NCBI GenBank assembly: GCA_011524845.1
Contig: WTJL01000045.1
Location: 11,206-16,814, forward strand
DNA: 5,609 nt
Direction: 5' to 3'
Origin: Flavobacteriales bacterium
Lineage (GTDB): Bacteria; Bacteroidota; Bacteroidia; Flavobacteriales_D; Sanyastnellaceae
The translations under genes were made by a program, and so were the position numbers. A model generated the notes under the pieces. The model had not been told where the DNA came from, searched no databases, and saw only the letters and a program-made list of their open reading frames with translations. Of this stretch, positions 1 through 4,964 are shown piece by piece. Each line of letters opens with the position of its first letter. Position 1 is the stretch's first letter.

Positions 1-1419
1 GCTTTTGGCACCTTCATCGAGTACGTGACGCAGACCAACTACATGCCGCCTTGGACCCCGGATCACAACTACAGCTCTCTGCGTGGCGAGCGTTTTTTGA
101 CCGACGACCAAAAGGCGCTGATCAGCGCATGGGTGGAGCAGGGAATGCCAGAAGGCGATCCCGCCAACAACCCCGGACTGCCCGATTTTCCTGAGGGGAG
201 CCAAATCGGAGAGCCCGACCTCGTGTTGAGCATGCCGGAGCCTTTCACCCATTTGGGCAACATGCAAGACCAGTACCAAGTCTTTGTGATCCCCACAGGC
301 TTCACGGAACCCACTGAAATCGCCGCGGTGGAAATCCGTCCTGGCAACAGCGCGGTCGACCACCACGCGCTGATTGGGTACACAGACAACCCTTCGGTCA
401 TCGCCCAGGCCCAGTCCATGGATGCCGCCGACCCCAACCCGGGTTACGAGAGCTTCGGGGATTACGGGGTGGATGTGGAGCAATTCTTGTTTGGCGGTTG
501 GGTGCCTGGCACACCTCCGCTCGAATTCCCACCCACCATTGGGCATGTTGCAGAACCGGGAAGCCACCTGTTGCTTCAAATGCACTACGGTCCGTCTGCG
601 GTGGAGCAAGTGGATCAAACGGAGATCAACCTCTTCTTCGCGCAAGAACCCATTCAGCGCGAGGTGGAGACGTACATCATGAACCCTGCCCATCTCGACG
701 GGGGGTGGGGGTCGTTCATCATTCCACCCAACCAAGTCACCACCTTCCACGGCTCCATGCCCATTGGCCAAGACATGAGTTTGATCAGCATCACGCCTCA
801 TTGTCACTTGTTGGGCAAGGCGTGGGAAGTGTTTGCGCGTTCGCCGGACGCTCAGGACACCATTCCCTTGATTTCCATCCCGGATTGGGACTTCAACTGG
901 CAGGGGATTTTCACGTACCCTCAAATGGTGCACTTGCCCGCAGGCTACATTCTGGAGGCGTACAGCACCTACGACAACACTGCGGAGAACCCTTTCAACC
1001 CCAACGATCCGCCTGAAACCATGTTTTGGGGAGACTTCACCACGGAGGAGATGTTTGTGCTCTTCCTTCAAGGGGTTCCCTACGAGGAAGGGGACGAGGA
1101 CATCGTGCTGTCCGCACCCGATCCCAACACCATGGTGGTGTACCAGCACGACAACTTGTTTCCTGCGTGGCCCAATCCCGTGGCCCGAGGAGAGGTCAAG
1201 GTTGGGTTTCATCTCCGCCAAGCGGCAGAAGTGAACTTGTCGCTGTTTGACTTGCAGGGAAGAGAGGTGCGCACTTGGCTCGCGCAGTCGAGCATGCCGG
1301 CTGGCCGACACCTCGAATCATTCTCGATCGAAGGCCTGACCTCCGGCACGTACGTCTACCAACTCCGCACGTCCACGGGCACCGTTCGAAGCGCACAACT
1401 CCAAGTGCTGGGGCAGTGA
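1..1419 (+). CDS. Secreted PHM/DBH-like copper monooxygenase with T9SS type A sorting domain (5' partial)
   Basis: The reading frame is open from base 1, so the gene begins upstream; the GTG at 25 is only an internal codon. Numbering from the first codon in the window gives 472 residues. Residues about 1-55 (PPW, R-x-FLTDDQ, AWVEQGMPEGDP) resemble the end of a c-type cytochrome domain whose CxxCH would lie upstream. Residues about 80-375 resemble the two-domain copper type II ascorbate-dependent monooxygenase fold. Candidate CuH ligands are His121-His122 (DHHAL) and His195 (QMHYG). Candidate CuM ligands are His267 and His269 (PHCHLLG) and Met351 (TEEMF). Residues about 385-472 (PNPV at 391, LFDLQGREV, GTYVYQL) are a T9SS type A sorting domain, implying export and surface attachment or release. 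Only one Cys is visible, so the disulfides of animal PHM are absent. The substrate is unknown. Hydroxylase activity is inferred from the ligands; an electron-transfer role remains possible. Confidence 0.87.
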   Translation, partial: AFGTFIEYVTQTNYMPPWTPDHNYSSLRGERFLTDDQKALISAWVEQGMPEGDPANNPGLPDFPEGSQIGEPDLVLSMPEPFTHLGNMQDQYQVFVIPTGFTEPTEIAAVEIRPGNSAVDHHALIGYTDNPSVIAQAQSMDAADPNPGYESFGDYGVDVEQFLFGGWVPGTPPLEFPPTIGHVAEPGSHLLLQMHYGPSAVEQVDQTEINLFFAQEPIQREVETYIMNPAHLDGGWGSFIIPPNQVTTFHGSMPIGQDMSLISITPHCHLLGKAWEVFARSPDAQDTIPLISIPDWDFNWQGIFTYPQMVHLPAGYILEAYSTYDNTAENPFNPNDPPETMFWGDFTTEEMFVLFLQGVPYEEGDEDIVLSAPDPNTMVVYQHDNLFPAWPNPVARGEVKVGFHLRQAAEVNLSLFDLQGREVRTWLAQSSMPAGRHLESFSIEGLTSGTYVYQLRTSTGTVRSAQLQVLGQ

Positions 1420-1437
1420 TTCCGGAGCCTGAAGGAC

Positions 1438-1469
1438 AAAAAAAAGGCGCCATTTGGCGCCTTTTTTTT
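1438..1469. terminator. Bidirectional intrinsic terminator
   Basis: Eight A residues (1438-1445), GGCGCC (1446-1451), loop ATTT (1452-1455), GGCGCC (1456-1461) and eight T residues (1462-1469) form a perfect 14-bp stem when the A and T tracts are included. A U-tract follows the GC stem on either strand. It lies 18 bases after the monooxygenase stop and 16 bases beyond the stop of the convergent lipoprotein gene, so it can serve both. Confidence 0.93.
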
Positions 1470-1485
1470 CCTGGGTGTTCGTCAA

Positions 1486-1821
1486 TCAACGGAACTCCCA
1501 AGTGTAGTTGCCGCCGCACATCGTTTCGATGGTGGTGGTTTGCTCGGTGCAGAGCGTGATCAAGGGGAGGTCCGCCTTGATGGTGTAGGTGCCTGCGTCC
1601 AATTCCACAGTCACAGAGTCGCCGGGCACGTCTTCGATGAAGGTGGCGCCCAAGTCGGTGGCCACAACTTCGCCGTCCACTTCAATGTTGGGCGTGCAAG
1701 CAGTGTAGTTGTACACGGTGAGGGTGGCCTTGTTGCCTTCTTCACAAGCGAGTGGCTCTTCACAGCCCGTGAAGGCTGCAGCGGCGGCCACAAAGCCGAG
1801 GAGGAATGTTGCTTTTTTCAT
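1486..1821 (-). CDS. Small cysteine-containing lipoprotein of unknown function
   Basis: The 111-residue protein starts MKKATFLLGF, continues with an alanine-rich hydrophobic stretch and ends its signal with F-T-G-C, Cys20 being the likely lipidated residue of a signal peptidase II site. An in-frame ATG 63 bases upstream would put 21 charged residues before the signal peptide, so the ATG at 1821 is preferred. The mature part is short, acidic and rich in Thr and Val. Patterns such as ATLTVYN, DSVTVELDAGTYTIKAD and NYTWEF suggest a small beta-sandwich, similar in style to PEGA or carboxypeptidase-regulatory-like modules, but I do not recognise the family. Cys26, Cys42, Cys91 and Cys102 could form two disulfides in the periplasm or at the surface. 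The gene is monocistronic, convergent with the monooxygenase gene and divergent from purU. No function is assigned. Confidence 0.8.
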   Translation of the reverse strand: MKKATFLLGFVAAAAAFTGCEEPLACEEGNKATLTVYNYTACTPNIEVDGEVVATDLGATFIEDVPGDSVTVELDAGTYTIKADLPLITLCTEQTTTIETMCGGNYTWEFR

Positions 1822-1840
1822 CGCAGAATGGATTTGCGTG

Positions 1841-1848
1841 CGAAGGTA
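1841..1848 (-). promoter_or_regulatory. Possible -7 element for the lipoprotein gene
   Basis: On the minus strand this reads TACCTTCG, matching five of the six defined bases of the Bacteroidota -7 consensus TAnnTTTG. It lies 19 bases upstream of the ATG at 1821. No TTG-type -33 element is seen at the usual spacing, so the call is weak. Confidence 0.2.
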
Positions 1849-1915
1849 CTCAAGGCCGCGTCTCGCAGGATGAGATTTTGTCATTTGCTCGACCCTGTGA
1901 CGTATCTTCTAGGAA

Positions 1916-2794
1916 ATGGAACACACGACGTCCAACTTTCGAGTGGTGCTGTCCTGCCCCGACAAGCGGGGTGTGGTGGCGAAGGTCAGCGCACAGCTTG
2001 CCCAACTCGGAGCCACAATTTTGGAGGCGCATCAACATTCCGACGCCCACACAGGACACTTTTTCATGCGCTACGAAGTGGCCCCAGATCAAGGTGAAGC
2101 CCGTGACACGTGGGGGCGGGAGCGGTTGCAAGAGGGGTTCGCAGCTTTGGCGCAAGAGCTCAACTTGGACATGCGCATTTCTTCTTTGGCAGACCGGCCA
2201 CGTGTGGCGTTGCTGGCCACCAAGGCCAGCCACTGTCTTGTGGATCTCCTGCAACGTTGGCGCAGTGGAGAGTTGCCATGCGACATGGCATGCGTCATTG
2301 CCAACCATCCCGACATGGGGGAGTATGCCGATTGGTACGGCGTTCCCTTTCATCATGTCGATTTCAAGGGGCAGTCAAAGACTGCGGCGTTTGAGGAGGT
2401 GGATGCGTTGCTCGAGGGGTACGACGTGTCGTTGACGGTGCTCGCCAGATTCATGCAAATCATTCCGGAGACGTTGATTGAAAAGCACCCAGGCCGCATC
2501 ATCAACATCCACCACAGTTTTTTGCCCAGTTTCATCGGGGCGCGACCTTACGACCAGGCCTTTGAGCGTGGGGTCAAGCTGATCGGTGCCACGTGTCACT
2601 ACGTGACGGCCGACCTCGACGAGGGGCCCATCATTGAGCAGGAGGTCATCCGGGTGTCGCACACAGACAGCCCCAAGGATTTGCGTCGGAAAGGTCGAAT
2701 GTGCGAGAGGGAAGCCCTTGGAAGGGGGGTGTTGCTGCACTTGGAAGACCGTGTGTTCATCCACGGCAACAAGACGGTGGTGTTCGCCGACTGA
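1916..2794 (+). CDS. purU: Formyltetrahydrofolate deformylase PurU
   Basis: This cytoplasmic enzyme hydrolyses 10-formyl-tetrahydrofolate to formate and tetrahydrofolate, balancing one-carbon pools and feeding formate to purine synthesis. The 292 residues are close to the usual length (about 280). Residues about 8-90 form an N-terminal ACT-like domain (LSCPDKRGVVAKVS, EAHQHSD). Residues about 95-290 form the formyltransferase-type hydrolase domain, with ANHPD (129-133), NIHHSFLPSFIGARPYDQAF (197-216) and TADLDEGPII (231-240). Asn197, His199 and Asp235 match the Asn-His-Asp catalytic triad of the family. The ATG at 1916 places the ACT domain at the expected distance from the N-terminus. An AGGA lies only one base before it, too close to be a normal ribosome site, which suggests SD-independent initiation. 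The gene stands alone, divergent from the lipoprotein gene and convergent with the AIM24 gene. No purine or folate operon partner is visible. Confidence 0.96.
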   Translation: MEHTTSNFRVVLSCPDKRGVVAKVSAQLAQLGATILEAHQHSDAHTGHFFMRYEVAPDQGEARDTWGRERLQEGFAALAQELNLDMRISSLADRPRVALLATKASHCLVDLLQRWRSGELPCDMACVIANHPDMGEYADWYGVPFHHVDFKGQSKTAAFEEVDALLEGYDVSLTVLARFMQIIPETLIEKHPGRIINIHHSFLPSFIGARPYDQAFERGVKLIGATCHYVTADLDEGPIIEQEVIRVSHTDSPKDLRRKGRMCEREALGRGVLLHLEDRVFIHGNKTVVFAD

Positions 2795-2809
2795 GGCATG
2801 TTGCCTTAG
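2791..2809. repeat. Inverted repeat spanning the two convergent stop codons
   Basis: CTGAGGCA (2791-2798), loop TGT (2799-2801) and TGCCTTAG (2802-2809) form an 8-bp stem with one G-T wobble. The left arm contains the purU TGA and the right arm the TAA of the AIM24 gene (TTA on this strand). No T-tract follows on either strand, so it is not a canonical intrinsic terminator. It could still act as a 3'-end stabilising hairpin for both mRNAs. Confidence 0.6.
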
Positions 2810-3600
2810 AACCTGTCGCCGTCGACCATGCGGCCCAACGAGCCTAGCACTGACCCTTCACCTTTGGACGAACCTTTCATCGAAGGCGCGTGGCGAAGGA
2901 CACGGTCGGCAAGTCGGCTGAACGGCAAAGTTTGCAGGTACACCGTCCCGGTGCCACGCAACGTGGCGAGGAACAACCCTTCTCCGCCGAAGAACATGGA
3001 TTTCAATCCTCCAGCGGCTTCGATGGCGTAATCGATGCCCTGGGTGAACCCCACGATGCACCCCGTGTCCACCCGAAGGGTTTCGTTGTTCAAGTGCCGT
3101 TCCACGACGGTGCCACCGGCGTGCAGGAATGCCATGCCGTCTCCTTCGAGTTTCTGAAGGATGAACCCTTCGCCACCGAAGAAACCGGCGCCGATGCGCT
3201 TGGTGAATGCGATGGACACTTTCGTGCCTTTGGCCGCACAGAGAAAGGCATCTTTCTGGCACATCAATGTGCCCCCGCGTTGGGCCAGGTTGACGGGCAT
3301 GATTTTCCCAGGGTAGGGGGAGGAAAAGGCCACGCGACGCTTGGCCACACCTTGATTGGTGAAGTGCGTCATGAACAGCGACTCACCCGTCAACACACGT
3401 TTGCCCATGGACATCAAGCCACTGAGGATGCCCGAGCTGGCCTGCGAACCGTCCCCCATGCGGGCTTCAAAAGCAATGTCGGCCTCCATCCAATTCATGG
3501 CACCTGCCTCAGCCACCACCGTTTCTTGAGGATCCAATTCGATTTCCACGGCTTGGAGGTCGTCGCCGTAAATGGTGTAGTCGATGTCGTGGCTTGTCAT
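2806..3600 (-). CDS. AIM24 / TIGR00266 family protein
   Basis: This 264-residue protein belongs to the AIM24-like family, whose members fold as glycine-rich beta-sandwich repeats; their molecular role is poorly known. Visible hallmarks are VVAEAGAMNWME (28-39), a Gly/Ser/Met-rich segment (49-66), GESLFMTHF (72-80) and two copies of a repeat centred on FFGGEGF (140-146) and FFGGEGL (203-209), each followed by a strand containing GDG or GTG and an aromatic residue. There is no signal peptide, so a cytoplasmic location is inferred. The frame extends upstream to 3843, but that part overlaps the NOS gene and does not resemble the family. The ATG at 3600 gives the normal N-terminus. This ATG overlaps the NOS stop as ATGA, so the two genes are probably cotranscribed and translationally coupled. 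A functional link to nitric oxide synthesis is inference only. Confidence 0.93.
   Translation of the reverse strand: MTSHDIDYTIYGDDLQAVEIELDPQETVVAEAGAMNWMEADIAFEARMGDGSQASSGILSGLMSMGKRVLTGESLFMTHFTNQGVAKRRVAFSSPYPGKIMPVNLAQRGGTLMCQKDAFLCAAKGTKVSIAFTKRIGAGFFGGEGFILQKLEGDGMAFLHAGGTVVERHLNNETLRVDTGCIVGFTQGIDYAIEAAGGLKSMFFGGEGLFLATLRGTGTVYLQTLPFSRLADRVLRHAPSMKGSSKGEGSVLGSLGRMVDGDRF
3597..3600 (-). other. ATGA stop-start overlap between NOS and AIM24 genes
   Basis: Read on the minus strand, these four bases are ATGA: the ATG starts the AIM24-family gene and the TGA ends the NOS gene. A GGAA lies immediately before the ATG, too close to be a standard Shine-Dalgarno site. Initiation by ribosomes terminating on the NOS message is therefore likely. 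Confidence 0.9.
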
Positions 3601-4964
3601 TTCCAAAATTGAAGGTGTTTTCCAAGGGAGGAGAAAGGGCACTTCTTGGGCGCCTCGTCGTCGGCAAACGCGTCGGGCGCCAGGAGGCGGTGCGTCTCTT
3701 TGGCCTTCGACTTGAATTGCAACCCACTGACGTTCGCGGGCGCTTGATAGAAGTAATTCGTGTGGGTCACCACGCCGTTGGTGAAATTCCTGTGGTATTG
3801 CGGGGTCAAGCTGCCAGACATGGGTGGGGTCAGCCAAGACCAATCGCCGGGAACTTCGCGTCCCTGACGCTGTTCAGCTTGGCACCATTGTTCGAACGCG
3901 CGTCCAAGTTCATGGTGGTCGCCCACGGTGACTCCGGCTGCATCGAAGCTGGCCAGCAAGGCCTGGTTCAAACGCACCAATGCCTCGTCTTGCCACAAGG
4001 CGCGTCTTGCCGAAGTGGAAATGCCACAGGCTTCTGCCCATGGTTGAAGCACGTTGTAACGGTCGGGGTCCGTCAAGTTGCGTGCGGCGATTTCTGTTCC
4101 CAGGTAGTGGCCGTTGAAGGGGGCAAAGGGGTAGACCACGCCTCCGATTTTCAGGGCCATGTCGGCCAAAATCGGGACCGCGTACCACTTCAGCCCCAAG
4201 GTCTGGGTGTCAGGGAAATCAGGATGTGCGATGTCCACGTCGTGGGGCAAAAGCGCACCCGATGCGAACACGTCCTTGGGCGGCAAGGCCTTTCCGTTGT
4301 TGACCATCACCCATGGCAGTGGCGTCCATGGCGTTCGAGAAGGTTCCCATCCTTGCTTTAGGCAATACTCTGTGAATTCCACGCTGTCAGGATCTCCCAA
4401 AACGGAGCCATCGGCTTGGGAAAAGCCGGCATACCGCACCAGTTGATGGTTGGCCATGCGCCACGGCACATCTTGGCTGCTTTGGGCTTGAGGGAACACC
4501 GTGATCACGTTGGCGATTTTCCCTCCGTTGAATGCGGTGTTCACATGCCGCTCCAGGTGGGCGTAGGCTTCTTCAGGTGTGTCGCATTGACGGGCATCGT
4601 GCACTTGAAGGGTGCGCCAAAAATGCCGGCCAATGCACCTGTTGGAGTTGCGCCATGCAAGCTTTGCTCCAAACTGCAACTCCTTGGTTGTGTGAGTATA
4701 GGTGCCTTTTTCTTGAATCTCAGATTCAATTTGTCTCCAACGGGAAGTCACGTCCGGAACCCAGGCACTGGCCACCGCATCGTCGGCCATGGCGTCAAGG
4801 AATGCTTTGGCCTCCTTTTTCAGTTGTTCAAGGCCTTTGACCCCGGCAAAAGGTGAAATGGGGTCGAGGTGAAAGGGGGAGGATTGTGCGCCTGACAAAT
4901 TCACAGGGTGAAGGTACACCTTCCATTGCAGCACGAGGGACCATTCACGACCTTTGGCAACCAT
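3597..4964 (-). CDS. nos: Bacterial nitric oxide synthase, oxygenase domain
   Basis: NOS oxygenases use heme, a reduced pterin and electrons from a reductase to oxidise L-arginine to citrulline and nitric oxide. With the ATG at 4964 the protein has 455 residues; Bacillus-type enzymes have about 360. Family motifs run in order: GTYTHTTKELQFGAKLAW (87-104), WRNSNRCIGR (104-113) with Cys110 as heme thiolate, NHQLVRYAGF (172-181), LKWYAVPILADM (258-269), APFNGHYLGTEIAAR (281-295) with Glu291 as substrate anchor and Arg295 at the pterin site, GDWSWLTPPMSGS (373-385) with Trp375 and Trp377, and NYFYQ (403-407). The motif Trp before YxGTE is His286. About 45 N-terminal residues and about 48 C-terminal residues lie outside the conserved domain. 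No reductase domain is fused. The start is uncertain: a GTG at 4904 or TTG at 4898 would also retain the full domain. The frame upstream of 4964 is the antisense of rluF. Confidence 0.94.
   Translation of the reverse strand: MVAKGREWSLVLQWKVYLHPVNLSGAQSSPFHLDPISPFAGVKGLEQLKKEAKAFLDAMADDAVASAWVPDVTSRWRQIESEIQEKGTYTHTTKELQFGAKLAWRNSNRCIGRHFWRTLQVHDARQCDTPEEAYAHLERHVNTAFNGGKIANVITVFPQAQSSQDVPWRMANHQLVRYAGFSQADGSVLGDPDSVEFTEYCLKQGWEPSRTPWTPLPWVMVNNGKALPPKDVFASGALLPHDVDIAHPDFPDTQTLGLKWYAVPILADMALKIGGVVYPFAPFNGHYLGTEIAARNLTDPDRYNVLQPWAEACGISTSARRALWQDEALVRLNQALLASFDAAGVTVGDHHELGRAFEQWCQAEQRQGREVPGDWSWLTPPMSGSLTPQYHRNFTNGVVTHTNYFYQAPANVSGLQFKSKAKETHRLLAPDAFADDEAPKKCPFSSLGKHLQFWK
4926..4956 (+). promoter_or_regulatory. 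rluF: Possible Bacteroidota-type promoter for rluF
   Basis: A TTG (4926-4928) is followed after 20 bases by GACCTTTG (4949-4956), which matches five of six defined bases of the -7 consensus TAnnTTTG. Transcription would begin almost at the rluF ATG, giving a nearly leaderless mRNA. If the NOS start at 4964 is right, this element lies inside the first NOS codons. Motif matching by eye only. Confidence 0.28.

Noticed and set aside
498..1016. Plus-strand open frame of 172 codons inside the monooxygenase gene
   Set aside because: It is an out-of-frame shadow, rich in His, Arg and Ser, with no motif; the overlapping frame holds all copper-ligand motifs.
1884..1910. TTTG (1884-1887) and TATCTTCT (1903-1910) as a purU promoter
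   Set aside because: The -7 match is only four of six bases and the spacing of 15 is short, so it cannot be separated from chance.
1540..2097. Plus-strand open frame crossing the lipoprotein gene and the start of purU
   Set aside because: It is antisense to the lipoprotein gene and out of frame with purU, both of which are well supported.
2890..3612. Long plus-strand open frame of 240 codons
   Set aside because: It is antisense to the AIM24-family gene, whose minus-strand product has clear family motifs; the plus-strand translation shows no recognisable domain.
3601..3843. Upstream extension of the AIM24-family reading frame
   Set aside because: The 81 codons overlap the NOS C-terminal coding region in another frame and are Arg/Pro-rich; the ATG at 3600 gives the normal family N-terminus.
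3594..4361. Plus-strand open frame of 255 codons
   Set aside because: It lies wholly antisense to the NOS coding region and has no family motifs; such frames are common opposite GC-rich genes.
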